A stretch of DNA of 64,000 nt from Paracoccaceae bacterium (lineage in GTDB: Bacteria; Pseudomonadota; Alphaproteobacteria; Rhodobacterales; Rhodobacteraceae), in assembly GCA_027489355.1 (NCBI GenBank), contig JAIXZY010000028.1, positions 1 through 64,000 of the forward strand, read 5' to 3'. How positions within the stretch are numbered: position 1 is the stretch's first letter; each line of letters opens with the position of its first letter. The notes beneath the pieces were generated by a model. It was not told where the DNA came from. It did not search any database and was given only the letters and a program-made list of their open reading frames with translations. Made by a program: the position numbers and the translations under genes. Of the stretch, positions 37,549-45,988 are shown in pieces.

Positions 37549-37779
37549 GTGAAGGACGACGTCTGGAAACGTGACGAGATCGCCTCGCCCTGCGTCAAGC
37601 TGTGCGTCGTGCATCCCGAGGAGCGGATCTGCGTCGGCTGCTACCGGTCGATCTCGGAGATCTCCGGCTGGTCGCGGATGACGCATGAGGAGCGGACGGC
37701 GCTGATGGAGGAATTGCCCTCGCGCGCGCCGCGCCTGGCCAAGCGCCGCGGCGGGCGGATGGCCCGGCTGGACCGCTAA
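37549..37779 (+). CDS. DUF1289 small Cys-rich protein
   Basis: 76 residues from a GTG at 37549 (VKDDVWKRDE), preceded by GGTGAGG at good distance; a TTG start ten codons earlier inside yqgF is less likely. The DUF1289 signature is clear: SPCVKLCVVHPEERICVGCYRSISEISGWSRM, with four cysteines that could bind zinc or an Fe-S cluster. Function unknown in the family. Confidence 0.85.
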   Translation: MKDDVWKRDEIASPCVKLCVVHPEERICVGCYRSISEISGWSRMTHEERTALMEELPSRAPRLAKRRGGRMARLDR

Positions 37780-37850
37780 TCCGAACGAGCGCCTTGCGGC
37801 GCAAGTCCTTGAGGGCGCCTGCGCGGGACTGCGCCCGCTTGGCTTCCGTC

Positions 37851-37895
37851 GGGGGTTTCACCCGCGAACCCCCAGGATATTTGAAGACAGGAAAG
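37851..37895. repeat. Hairpin plus GATATTTg...GAAAG element, copy 2
   Basis: GGGGGTT / AACCCCC (37851-37857 with 37867-37873, 9-base loop) is followed by AGGATATTTGAAGACAGGA and AAG. It lies between converging genes and probably terminates transcription. Same family as 10431-10463 and 49735-49793. Confidence 0.6.
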
Positions 37896-37896
37896 C

Positions 37897-38649
37897 TCAG
37901 GGTGCGGTGAGCCATTGCTGCACGGTCGCGAGCTGGGGGCGCAGGTAGGCGATCATCCGGCCCTCGGGCGGGGCATGGTCCTGCGGTTTCCAGGCCGCGA
38001 CACCGTGCAGGGTGAGACGGTGCAGGAGCGTGGCCTCCCCGGGCCTCGCGCTGAGTTCGATGCGCGGACAGGTGGCGAAGATCTCGCGGCGGGCCTGCTG
38101 GTAGGGCTCGGTGATGTCGATGTCGCCCCAGGTTTCGGGCGCATGGCCAGCGAGCGCCGTCAGAAGCGCGGCGCGGAGGATGTCGTGGCTACCCTCCCAG
38201 ACCGTGAGGGGGCAGGCCGGAGCGTCGTTCAGCGGCAGGCCGAGGATCCAGCCGTGGGGTTCCTTGACCATGCGGCGCTTGTCGGGGCCGATGGGCAGGA
38301 GCCCGTCCAGATGCGCCGCGTCCCGGTCCCGGCGGAAGGCGAAGGCGGCGGGCGTCTCCTCGGCCGAGGGCTGCGGGTAGCCGGGGCGGATCACGGAGAG
38401 CTGGGCCTTGTGCAGCGGCTCGGGTGTCAGGGGCAGCGCCGGCCAGGGGAAGGGCGTGTCGGCGATCGCGCCGTCAGGAGCGTTCGGCAGCGCATCGACC
38501 CCGACGAACCAGGTGCCGCCGCAACGCCAGGCTTCCTGCGTGACGGCGAGGTGGTCGAGGGCGGCCTGCCGTGCGGCGGCGGCCCAGGCGGCGATGGCCG
38601 GATGGGGGCCGACGCGGGTCCAGCCCCGCCCGGCCACGGCTGTCACCAA
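37897..38649 (-). CDS. Hypothetical protein, possible PhyH/2-oxoglutarate-type oxygenase
   Basis: 250 residues. I do not recognise a named family with certainty. Visible features are AAHLDGLLPIG, an HxD-like pair, then WEGSH, and distally LLHRLTLHGVAAWKPQ with GRMIAYLRPQ, an arrangement resembling the iron-binding HxD...H and the following Arg of phytanoyl-CoA dioxygenase-type enzymes. Substrate unknown. Its start overlaps the TauE/SafE gene end by seven bases on the same strand, so the two are co-transcribed. Confidence 0.65.
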   Translation of the reverse strand: MVTAVAGRGWTRVGPHPAIAAWAAAARQAALDHLAVTQEAWRCGGTWFVGVDALPNAPDGAIADTPFPWPALPLTPEPLHKAQLSVIRPGYPQPSAEETPAAFAFRRDRDAAHLDGLLPIGPDKRRMVKEPHGWILGLPLNDAPACPLTVWEGSHDILRAALLTALAGHAPETWGDIDITEPYQQARREIFATCPRIELSARPGEATLLHRLTLHGVAAWKPQDHAPPEGRMIAYLRPQLATVQQWLTAP

Positions 38650-39461
38650 CCCAGCACCTTGCGCAGCATGTTCAGCGCGACCAGCGTGAGGAACACGGCG
38701 AAGGCGCGCTTCAACGGCTTGGGGTTCATCGCGTGCGCAAGCCGGACGCCAAGCGGCGTGGTCAGCAGCGTCGTGCCGATGACGACGAGGAAAGCGGGGA
38801 GATTGACCGCCCCGACGGTGTAGGGGGGCGGTGTCTCGACCGGAAGGACCAGGAAGCCCAGGACGGAGGGAACGGCGATCAGCGCCCCGAAGCCCGAGGC
38901 GGTGGCAACTGCACGGTGGATCGGCAGGGCGTAAAGCGTCATCAGCGGCACGCCGAAGGTGCCTCCGCCGATGCCCATCATGGCGGAGAAGAAGCCAACG
39001 GTTCCGGCCAGCAGGCTGCGAGCGGGCTCGGCCGGCATCGCGTCCCCCAGCCGCCAGCTGTCGCGGCTGAAGGCCATCCAGAGCCCCGCAAGCCCCGCCA
39101 GCCCGCCGAAGACGGCCTGCAGCGTCGTCGACGAGACCTTGCCCGCGACGAAGGTGCCCAGGGCGGCACCGACCACCAGCGCAGGCCCCCAGGTCTTCAG
39201 CACCGTCCAGTCCACCGCGCCCTTGCGGTTGTGCGAGGAGAGCGAGCGGAGCGACGTCACGACGATCGTCGCCATCGAGGTCGCGACGCAGACCTGCATC
39301 AACTGGTCGCCCCCATAGCCGAGGTGGCTGAAGGCGTAGAAGAAGGCCGGCGTCAGCACGATGCCGCCGCCCACGCCAAGCAGGCCTCCGACCACGCCGG
39401 CGAAGGCCCCGATCAGCAGCAGGACGAGGAACATGGGCAGGAGTACAGCGATCTCGGGCAT
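38643..39461 (-). CDS. TauE/SafE-family membrane permease
   Basis: 272 residues from MPEIAVLLPMFLV; GAAGG lies five bases upstream, and the longer frame to 39770 is rejected because it runs into the divergent promoter. About eight membrane segments; duplicated family motif GVVGGLLGVGGGIVLTPAFFY and SAMMGIGGGTFGVPLM. Relatives export sulfite or organosulfonates, but substrate is not deducible. Confidence 0.87.
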   Translation of the reverse strand: MPEIAVLLPMFLVLLLIGAFAGVVGGLLGVGGGIVLTPAFFYAFSHLGYGGDQLMQVCVATSMATIVVTSLRSLSSHNRKGAVDWTVLKTWGPALVVGAALGTFVAGKVSSTTLQAVFGGLAGLAGLWMAFSRDSWRLGDAMPAEPARSLLAGTVGFFSAMMGIGGGTFGVPLMTLYALPIHRAVATASGFGALIAVPSVLGFLVLPVETPPPYTVGAVNLPAFLVVIGTTLLTTPLGVRLAHAMNPKPLKRAFAVFLTLVALNMLRKVLGW

Positions 39462-39541
39462 GGGACCTTCGGGTTCTGACCCCTTGGACATAGCCCGCAG
39501 ACCGAAGCGAGGCCAGTGGCGAAAAGGGGTGTTCAAGCTGG

Positions 39542-39555
39542 ATACCGAATGGTAT
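39542..39555. promoter_or_regulatory. Short dyad in the TauE/MFS divergent region
   Basis: ATACC-GAAT-GGTAT lies between the divergent permease (start 39461) and MFS exporter (start 39628). It could be a repressor or LysR-type site. Only the symmetry is seen. Confidence 0.35.
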
Positions 39556-39627
39556 GCAGCCCGTCCGGATTCGCGAGTCGGGGCGCGTGCTGCCCCCTTG
39601 CCCAAACCCTTTTCAACAGGTTTCCAA

Positions 39628-40821
39628 ATGTCTGACCGTATTCTGCGCCCGGCGCTTGTGCTGGGGCTGTTGTCGTCGATCGGTCCCTTCGCGATCGACA
39701 TGTACCTGCCCGCGATGCCCGAGATCGGGACCGCCCTTGGCACCACGGTGCAGGGGATGCAGGGCACCATCGTCGCCTATTTCATCGCCTTCGGTCTGGC
39801 GCAGCTGATCTATGGCCCCTGGGCCGACCGCTCGGGCCGAAAGCCCCCGCTGTATGCCGGGATCGCGGTCTTCATGGTCGGGTCGGTGGTCTGTACACTT
39901 GCGGCCACGGTCGAGGGGCTGATCCTTGGCCGGGCGATCCAGGGACTGGGCGGGGCGGCGCTCATGGTCGTGCCGCGCGCGATCATCCGCGACAATTACA
40001 CCGGGCCGATGGCGACTCGGCTGATGGCGGCGGTTATGATGGTCATCTCGGTCTCGCCCATGCTGGCACCGCTGGCGGGGTCGGGGCTGATGGCGGTCTT
40101 GGGCTGGCGGGCGATCTTCGGTGCGCTGGTGGTGGCCGCGCTGGTCAGCCTGGCGATCCTGGCGCTGTTCCAGCCCGAGACCCTGCATGACGCAGACCGC
40201 CAGCCCTTCAACCTGGCCGCGATGCGGCGCGGGGCGGCGGTGCTGTTCACCGATCCCATGTTCATGGGGCTGACCTTCCTGGGCGGCTTCGGCATGGCAA
40301 GCTTCTTCGTCTTCATCGCCAGTGCGAGCTTCGTCTACACCGGCACCTTCGGCCTGTCGCCCACGGGGTTCTCGCTGGCCTTCGCGGTCAACGCGATCGG
40401 CTTCTTCGGCGCTTCGCAGGTGGCCGGGCCGCTGGGCCTGCGGTTCGGGGCGTCGAAGGTGATGGCCCGTGCTTCGCTGGGGTTCGCGGTCTTCACCGTG
40501 GCGCTTTTTGTACTGGCGCTGGCGGGGATTGTGAGCCTGTGGCTCTGCATGGCGGGCCTGTTCCTGGCCAATGCCTGCCTGGGCCTGATCATCCCGACCG
40601 CGATGGTGATGGCGCTGGACGAACATGGCGACATCGCGGGGCTGGCCTCATCGCTGGGAGGCACCTTGCAGATGCTGGCGGGCGGTCTGATGATCGTCGC
40701 GGCCGGGCCGTTCTTTGACGGAACGGCGGTGCCGATGCTGGGCGCGATCGCTGTCTGCGGCGTGCTGGTGCTGGCGCTGTCGCGCGTGGTGCGGTCGCGT
40801 CAGGCGGCGGCGCTGGCCTGA
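39628..40821 (+). CDS. MFS multidrug exporter, Bcr/CflA type
   Basis: 397 residues from the ATG at 39628. Twelve membrane segments. DMYLPAMPEIGTALGTT near the N-terminus and YGPWADRSGRKPPLYAG (MFS motif A) are typical of the Bcr/CflA DHA1 drug-export family. Its last 22 bases overlap the convergent dusA end. Confidence 0.88.
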   Translation: MSDRILRPALVLGLLSSIGPFAIDMYLPAMPEIGTALGTTVQGMQGTIVAYFIAFGLAQLIYGPWADRSGRKPPLYAGIAVFMVGSVVCTLAATVEGLILGRAIQGLGGAALMVVPRAIIRDNYTGPMATRLMAAVMMVISVSPMLAPLAGSGLMAVLGWRAIFGALVVAALVSLAILALFQPETLHDADRQPFNLAAMRRGAAVLFTDPMFMGLTFLGGFGMASFFVFIASASFVYTGTFGLSPTGFSLAFAVNAIGFFGASQVAGPLGLRFGASKVMARASLGFAVFTVALFVLALAGIVSLWLCMAGLFLANACLGLIIPTAMVMALDEHGDIAGLASSLGGTLQMLAGGLMIVAAGPFFDGTAVPMLGAIAVCGVLVLALSRVVRSRQAAALA

Positions 40822-41786
40822 AGCTCGGCCAGGGCGGCGTCAATCACCTCAAGCCCGGCGCCAGTGCGCGAAGCGCGTTCGGACAGGACCCGGCGCCAGC
40901 CCCTGGCGCCGGGTTTGCCCATGAAGAGACCCAGCATGTGCCGGGTGATCTGGTGAAGACGGCCGCCATCGGCAAGATGCTCGGCGATGTAGGGCCGCAT
41001 GGAGTTCACGACATCGACCGGATCGGGGGCGTAGGCGTCGCCCCAAAGCGCATCGGCCCCGATCAGCACCGAGGCCGGGTCGTGGTAAGCCGCGCGGCCG
41101 ATCATCACGCCGTCGAGGCCCTGATCGAGAAGCCCCCGCGCCTGTGCGAGGCTGGTGATCCCCCCGTTGATGCAGATCGTCAGCTCCGGGAACCGATGCT
41201 TCATGCGCAGCACGAGCCCGTGGTCGAGCGGCGGAATCTCGCGGTTTTCCTTGGGGCTGAGACCCTGGAGCCAGGCCTTGCGGGCATGGATGATGACATG
41301 GCGGACCCCTGCCCCGGCGATCGTCTCGATGAAACGTGGCAGGATGTCCTCGGGGTCCTGGTCGTCGACGCCGATGCGGCATTTGACCGTGACCGGGACG
41401 TCCGTCTCGGCCTGCATGGCGCGGACACAATCGGCCACGAGCGCGGGCTGCTCCATCAGTACCGCTCCGAAGCAGCCAGACTGCACGCGGTCCGACGGGC
41501 AGCCGCAGTTCAGGTTGACCTCGTCATAGGCCCAAGCGCCGGCGATGCGCGTGGCCCCGGCCAGTTCGCGCGGGTCCGACCCGCCGAGCTGCAGCGCAAT
41601 GGGATGTTCGACCGCCGAATAATCCAGGAGACGCGGCTTCGGGCCGTGCAGGATGGCCGGGGCCGTCACCATCTCGGTATACAGCATGGCACGCCGCGTC
41701 ATCCGTCGGTGGAAGACGCGGCAATGCCGGTCAGTCCAGTCCATCATGGGCGCGACGGAAAGACGGTGGGGGCGGTCATGCTGCAT
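40800..41786 (-). CDS. dusA: tRNA-dihydrouridine synthase A
   Basis: 328 residues from MQHDRPHRLSVAPMMDWTDRHCR. FMN-dependent TIM-barrel reductase modifying uridine in the tRNA D-loop. Seen: APMMDWTDRH, NLNCGCPSDRVQSGCFGAVLM with the catalytic Cys, IIHARKAWLQGLSPKENR and GRAAYHDP. The open frame extends upstream to 42008 but that part is not conserved-looking. Confidence 0.93.
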   Translation of the reverse strand: MQHDRPHRLSVAPMMDWTDRHCRVFHRRMTRRAMLYTEMVTAPAILHGPKPRLLDYSAVEHPIALQLGGSDPRELAGATRIAGAWAYDEVNLNCGCPSDRVQSGCFGAVLMEQPALVADCVRAMQAETDVPVTVKCRIGVDDQDPEDILPRFIETIAGAGVRHVIIHARKAWLQGLSPKENREIPPLDHGLVLRMKHRFPELTICINGGITSLAQARGLLDQGLDGVMIGRAAYHDPASVLIGADALWGDAYAPDPVDVVNSMRPYIAEHLADGGRLHQITRHMLGLFMGKPGARGWRRVLSERASRTGAGLEVIDAALAELQASAAA

Positions 41787-41991
41787 GACCGGTCTTTGCC
41801 CTGATGCGCGGCGGCAGGCAAGCGGGAACCGGATTGCGGCGGACACATGGCCGAAAGCTGGCCGCATGAAGATGAACCGAAGATGAACGCCAGGTTCGCG
41901 ACACATTAAACAAGGATTTGGCAGAGTGATTCCAAGATGAGTCGCAATCCGCCGGCAAGAGCGAACGACGAGAGTATCTGTGGGGGAAGTT

Positions 41992-42183
41992 ATGCTGCGT
42001 TCGACCACCGAGGAAAATCGTCTGTACCTGACTGCCGACCTGCGGGCCTTTGATGGCCAGCCGCTTCAGAAACGCCAGAAATCCTCGGGCAGCATCTTCC
42101 CCGCGGATCTGAAGCGGTTCCCCCCGGTCGAGGACGTCGTCGCCGCCCTTGACCGCATTGCGTCCCGGGCATTCGCCGCCTGA
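41992..42183 (+). CDS. Small orphan protein, 63 residues
   Basis: MLRSTTEENRLYLTADLRAF starts at 41992 with GGGGGAAG just upstream; a GTG at 41980 is the alternative start. Charged, no membrane helix or cysteine pair. It has its own about 200-base upstream region and a textbook terminator, the layout of a highly expressed small mRNA. Family not recognised. Confidence 0.7.
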   Translation: MLRSTTEENRLYLTADLRAFDGQPLQKRQKSSGSIFPADLKRFPPVEDVVAALDRIASRAFAA

Positions 42184-42208
42184 GGCTTCCTGTTCTCCGT
42201 TGCACGGG

Positions 42209-42238
42209 AAAGGCCACCTTCGGGTGGCCTTTTCTTTT
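42209..42238 (+). terminator. Strong terminator with UUCG tetraloop
   Basis: AAAGGCCACC-TTCG-GGTGGCCTTT, then TCTTTTT. Ten-bp stem, very stable tetraloop and T-run; ends the small ORF transcript. Confidence 0.92.
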
Positions 42239-42282
42239 TGCGCCTGCGCGGGGCCTTGCGACGACCAGCGCGGCATGAAGCA

Positions 42283-42309
42283 AAGCGGCCGGCACAGGGC
42301 CGGCCGCTT
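42283..42309 (-). terminator. Terminator after the Gly/Asn-rich protein gene
   Basis: AAGCGGCCGGC / GCCGGCCGCTT, perfect 11-bp stem with a 5-base loop, 19 bases after the stop at 42328 on the minus strand. Confidence 0.75.
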
Positions 42310-42327
42310 GCATCGCTGTTCAGATGA

Positions 42328-43242
42328 TCACAGCCCCAGAAGAGCCTTGACCGTCGCCTCGACCTCGTCGGTCACCGGCTTGTTCGCCGCAGCCTCCAGA
42401 AGCGACCGCTCCAGCTCAGGCTGGTCCTCGATCTGCTGCTCGAGATCGGCGATCTCGCCTTCCAGGGTCTCGTAGGAAAGCGCGTTGTCATATTCGCCCT
42501 GCAGGGCAAGCTCGGCCGCCTGCGCATCGGCAAGCGTGCCGCGCGCGGCCTCGAGTTCGGCTTCGATGGCCGGGTCGCTGCCGCCCGCCAGGGCAAGCTC
42601 GTTCTCCAGCCGCGTGACCTCGTCGGCCGCAGTCCCGGTTTCCTCGATGGCAAGGTCCAGATCGGTCTTGACCTCGCCGGAGGCGCGGGTCGGCTCGGTC
42701 AGTTCGGCCAGTGCGGCCTCCTTCTCGGCCAGACTGCCCTCAAGTTCCTCGCCGGCAAGGACGGCATCGCGATAGGCGGCGATCCGGCCCACGCGCGAAT
42801 TGGGCGAGGCGTTCTTCAGGGCATTCTCGTTCGCATGGGCCGCGTTCAGCGCGCCCAACTCCGACGGATGCACGCCAAGTTCGGCCGCGATGTCCTTCTT
42901 CTTCGGCTTGGCCTCGACCTCGGGTTCGACCACGGCGGCGGCCTTCTTGGTCTTCTTCTTCTTGGCCGAGCTGGTGTCGCCGCCGGACTTCTTGGTCGAC
43001 TTCTCGGCCTTTCCGCCGCCCGACTTGTCGGACTTGCCGTTGCCGCCGCCGTTGCCCTTGCCATTGTCGTTGCCGCCACCGTTGCCGTTGCCGCCACCGT
43101 TGCCGTTGCCGCCACCGTTGCCGTTGCCGGACTTGGCATAGGCGACGTCGGGCATCGCAACCGACGCCACGATGGCGACCGAGCCGAGGAGGGCCACGGA
43201 AAGCGAGCAGGCCTTCAGGAATTGCAGGGACGTCTTCTTCAT
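42328..43242 (-). CDS. Secreted Gly/Asn-repeat protein with coiled-coil tail
   Basis: 304 residues from MKKTSLQFLKACS (GAGG eight bases upstream). A signal peptide ends at AYA-KSG; next comes an NGNGGG repeat region (about 36-65), a Lys-rich segment (KKKKTKK), then an acidic helical tail with EEL, EKEAALAEL, ETGTAADEVTRLENELAL and IEAELEAARGTLADAQAAEL, likely coiled coil. No catalytic motif. It is divergent from the PepSY-like gene, whose product also has a Gly/Asn tail. Confidence 0.75.
   Translation of the reverse strand: MKKTSLQFLKACSLSVALLGSVAIVASVAMPDVAYAKSGNGNGGGNGNGGGNGNGGGNDNGKGNGGGNGKSDKSGGGKAEKSTKKSGGDTSSAKKKKTKKAAAVVEPEVEAKPKKKDIAAELGVHPSELGALNAAHANENALKNASPNSRVGRIAAYRDAVLAGEELEGSLAEKEAALAELTEPTRASGEVKTDLDLAIEETGTAADEVTRLENELALAGGSDPAIEAELEAARGTLADAQAAELALQGEYDNALSYETLEGEIADLEQQIEDQPELERSLLEAAANKPVTDEVEATVKALLGL
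43071..43130. repeat. 18-bp tandem repeat encoding GNGNGG units
   Basis: Three identical 18-base copies (unit TGCCGCCACCGTTGCCGT) and one partial copy, in frame within the 42328-43242 gene. Copy number can change by slippage without breaking the frame. Confidence 0.9.
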
Positions 43243-43347
43243 GTCGTGACCTCGATATTGTGTTCTGTTTCCACGCCCGACGAGGCAAAGTTCAACCAGG
43301 GGCCGAACCGAATCGCAGGGTCCATACCGCCAATAGACATGACGGGC

Positions 43348-43387
43348 GTTAAACTTGGGGCGAACCAACTGTTCATCTTCAGTTCAT
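43348..43387 (+). promoter_or_regulatory. Direct repeats upstream of the PepSY-like gene
   Basis: GTTCAT at 43371-43376 and again at 43382-43387 are 11 bases apart, one helical turn, with a related GTTAAAC at 43348. Tandem direct repeats at this spacing suit OmpR-family response regulators such as the one encoded at 43963. The site lies in the 168-base divergent promoter of the two Gly/Asn-rich genes. Confidence 0.5.
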
Positions 43388-43410
43388 GTCAAATCTGCTA
43401 CATCCGGGGC

Positions 43411-43917
43411 ATGAAACTGGCTCGGACCATAGTGCTTCTGTCGATGCTCGCCGTTGCGGGGCCCAGCCTCGCGGCCACCCCGCGCGAGCTGGATGCGACG
43501 GAGCTGCGCCAGATCACCCGCGGCGGCAAGATCATGACGCTGAAGCGCGTGATCGATTCAGTTGCGAAAAGCACGGGCGGCGAACCCATCGAGGCACGGG
43601 CCTTCGCGCTTGAGGACGTGTTCTACCGGATCGTCCTGAAGAAGGCCAACGGGTCGGTCATCAGCGTCATCGTCAACGCCCGGACCGGAGAGCAGATCGG
43701 CAAGAATTCCGCGCTTGGCCGTCAGGTTTCGGCAGCGGCCGATGCCAAGGGCAAAGGCAAGGGCAACAAGGGCAAGAGCCAGACCGCCGGGTCCAACGGC
43801 AAGTCCGGAGGAAACTCGGGCGGAAATGGCGGCGGGAACGGCGGTGGCGGGAACGGCGGTGGAAACGGCGGCGGTGGCGGCGGTGGAAATGGCGGCGGCG
43901 GTGGCGGAAAGAACTGA
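43411..43917 (+). CDS. Secreted PepSY-like protein with Gly/Asn-rich tail
   Basis: 168 residues from MKLARTIVLLSMLAVAGPSLA (signal peptide). The middle (about 25-100) looks like a PepSY domain: LKRVIDSVAKSTGGEPIEARAF then YRIVLKKANGSVISVIVNARTGEQI. From about 118 it is almost only Gly, Asn, Ser and Lys. PepSY proteins often accompany two-component systems as periplasmic sensors or inhibitors. It is followed after 45 bases by the response regulator. Confidence 0.78.
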   Translation: MKLARTIVLLSMLAVAGPSLAATPRELDATELRQITRGGKIMTLKRVIDSVAKSTGGEPIEARAFALEDVFYRIVLKKANGSVISVIVNARTGEQIGKNSALGRQVSAAADAKGKGKGNKGKSQTAGSNGKSGGNSGGNGGGNGGGGNGGGNGGGGGGGNGGGGGGKN

Positions 43918-43962
43918 TCTCCGCCTTAATTGTTTCCAAATTCCAGTGTAATCCTTCGCCAC

Positions 43963-44622
43963 ATGAGAATTCTCCTAGCTGAAGACGAAGTGGTCCTCTG
44001 TGACCAGATCAAGCGGCTCCTGTCGGCCGAGGGCAGGATTGTCGACGTCGTGCACGACGGTCAGGAAGCCGGCTTCCTGGGTGCGACCGAACCCTATGAC
44101 ATGATCATCCTCGACATCGGACTGCCGATCCGGGACGGGATCTCGATCCTGAAGGAGTGGCGGGCGACGGGTGTGACCACGCCCGTTCTGATCCTGACGG
44201 CGCGGGACGGATGGTCTGACCGGGTGGACGGGCTGGACGCTGGGGCGGACGACTACCTCACCAAGCCCTTCCATCTGCCGGAACTCGCGGCGCGGGTCCG
44301 CGCGGCGTTGCGGCGCAGTTCCGGGCGCACCAACCCGCTGTTCGAACGGTGCGGCGTGGTGTTCGACACCCGGCACGGGCGGGCGACGCTGGACGGGGTG
44401 CCGGTGGACCTGACCTCGCAGGAAGTCGCGGTCCTGACCTATCTGATCCACAATGCCGGGCGGCTGATCTCGCGGACCGAGTTGTCCGAGCACATCTACG
44501 AATACGATGGTGACCGGGACTCCAACACCATCGCGGTGTTCATCAACCGGCTGCGCAAGAAGCTGGGGCCGGACCTGATCCAGACGATGCGCGGCCGCGG
44601 GTACATGATCGACGCGCCCTGA
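43963..44622 (+). CDS. OmpR-family response regulator
   Basis: 219 residues from MRILLAEDEVVLC. Receiver with the acidic Asp8-Glu9, phospho-acceptor Asp51 (IILDIGLP) and Lys in YLTKPF; C-terminal winged helix VDLTSQEVAVLTYLIHNAGR to RGRGYMIDAP. No Shine-Dalgarno precedes the ATG, so it may be translated leaderless or coupled with the PepSY-like gene. The stop overlaps the kinase start by one base. Confidence 0.92.
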   Translation: MRILLAEDEVVLCDQIKRLLSAEGRIVDVVHDGQEAGFLGATEPYDMIILDIGLPIRDGISILKEWRATGVTTPVLILTARDGWSDRVDGLDAGADDYLTKPFHLPELAARVRAALRRSSGRTNPLFERCGVVFDTRHGRATLDGVPVDLTSQEVAVLTYLIHNAGRLISRTELSEHIYEYDGDRDSNTIAVFINRLRKKLGPDLIQTMRGRGYMIDAP

Positions 44623-45977
44623 TGCTGTCGCTGCGCAAACGGGCCTGGATCAGCGGCGGCATTGCGGCCCTGGTCTCGCTGACCGTCGGGGCCCTGATGT
44701 TGTACACCTTCCTGAACCAGCGGGTTCTGGACCGCTTCGACGCGGCGCTGGTGGACAGGCACACCCAGATCGTCGTCGCGCTGAGTTCGGTCTCGGACGA
44801 TCCCGGCCAGCTGGGCGAGTTGCTGTTCGACCCCAAGTACCTGACCCCCTTCTCCGGTCGCTACTGGCAGGTGACCGGGGCGCACGGGCAGATCTACGGC
44901 TCTGCCTCGCTGCTGGACGCCACTCTGCCGGGGGCCGAGGCGGCCTCGCCGACGCTGGCCCTGTTCGACACCGCCAACCCGGAGGTCGAGGACGTGCGGG
45001 TGGCGCAGCAGCTGATCTCGCTGGAGGATGGCAGCACCTGGACTGTGGCGGTTGCCGAGTCGCTGACCGAACTGAATGCCGAACGGCGCGAGACGCGGCA
45101 GAGCCTGCTGGCCGCCTTCGCACTGGTGGCGGTGATCGGGCTGGCCAGCGTGCTGCTCCAGACAGCCTCGATCGTGAGACCCTTGGACCGGCTGCGGCGG
45201 GACGTGGCGCAGCGCTGGGAAAAGGACGAGGAACTGAACGAGGCCGACTACCCCGAGGAGGTCGCCCCGCTGGTCGGCGACATCAACGGGCTTCTGGCGC
45301 GCAACCGCGAGATCATCGCCCGTTCGCGCCGGCAGGCTGCGGACCTGGCCCATGCGCTGAAAACGCCCTCGGCAATCCTGCGGAACGAGCTGACGCTGCT
45401 GGCGGAAAGCTCGCATGACATGGGCAAGGCGCTGGATGCACTGGACCGGGTGGACGCGCAGCTTGGGCGGTCGCTAGCACGGCTGCGGGCGTCGAACTCG
45501 GGCGAGTCGAGCCAAGTCAGGGCCGATCTCAGCCACTCGGTCGACCGGTTCCAGCGCATGTTCGGGATGCTGGCCAAGCGGGAGGGCAAGTCACTGGCCG
45601 TGACCTGCGATCCCGGCCTGACGATCCGCATGGACCCGCAGGACATCGAGGAAGTGCTGGGCAACCTTCTGGACAACGCGTTGAAATGGAGCCGGTCGGC
45701 AATGACGCTGACGGCCCGGAAGCGGCCCGCCGGGATCGAGGTGCGGATCGAGGATGACGGCCCGGGCATCCCCGAGGCCGACCGGGCCGAGGCGATGAAA
45801 TCGGGGGCGAGGCTTGACACCTCGAAGCCGGGGACGGGGCTGGGGCTGGCCATCGCGGGGGACCTGTTGCAGGCCTATGGCGCGACGATCGCGCTGGAGG
45901 AGAGCGCGGCGCTGGGGGGGCTGGCGGTGCGGATCACGCTGCCGGTGGCGGGGGGCCGGGTGCGGAGCCGGGGCTAG
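44622..45977 (+). CDS. Sensor histidine kinase
   Basis: 451 residues. Membrane helix about 10-31, a periplasmic sensor domain of about 130 residues, second helix about 165-185 (AFALVAVIGLASVLL), HAMP-like linker, HisKA with phospho-His244 in DLAHALKTP, then HATPase boxes LGNLLDNALKWS, DDGPGIPEADR and GTGLGLAIAGDLL. ALKTP and the domain layout fit the PhoQ/TctE-like group partnered with OmpR regulators. Stimulus unknown. Confidence 0.92.
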   Translation: MLSLRKRAWISGGIAALVSLTVGALMLYTFLNQRVLDRFDAALVDRHTQIVVALSSVSDDPGQLGELLFDPKYLTPFSGRYWQVTGAHGQIYGSASLLDATLPGAEAASPTLALFDTANPEVEDVRVAQQLISLEDGSTWTVAVAESLTELNAERRETRQSLLAAFALVAVIGLASVLLQTASIVRPLDRLRRDVAQRWEKDEELNEADYPEEVAPLVGDINGLLARNREIIARSRRQAADLAHALKTPSAILRNELTLLAESSHDMGKALDALDRVDAQLGRSLARLRASNSGESSQVRADLSHSVDRFQRMFGMLAKREGKSLAVTCDPGLTIRMDPQDIEEVLGNLLDNALKWSRSAMTLTARKRPAGIEVRIEDDGPGIPEADRAEAMKSGARLDTSKPGTGLGLAIAGDLLQAYGATIALEESAALGGLAVRITLPVAGGRVRSRG

Positions 45978-45988
45978 GCGCGGAAGGC

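Noticed and set aside
43071..43130. Possible CRISPR-like array
   Set aside because: The 18-base units are contiguous, without spacers, and in frame inside a Gly/Asn-rich protein.
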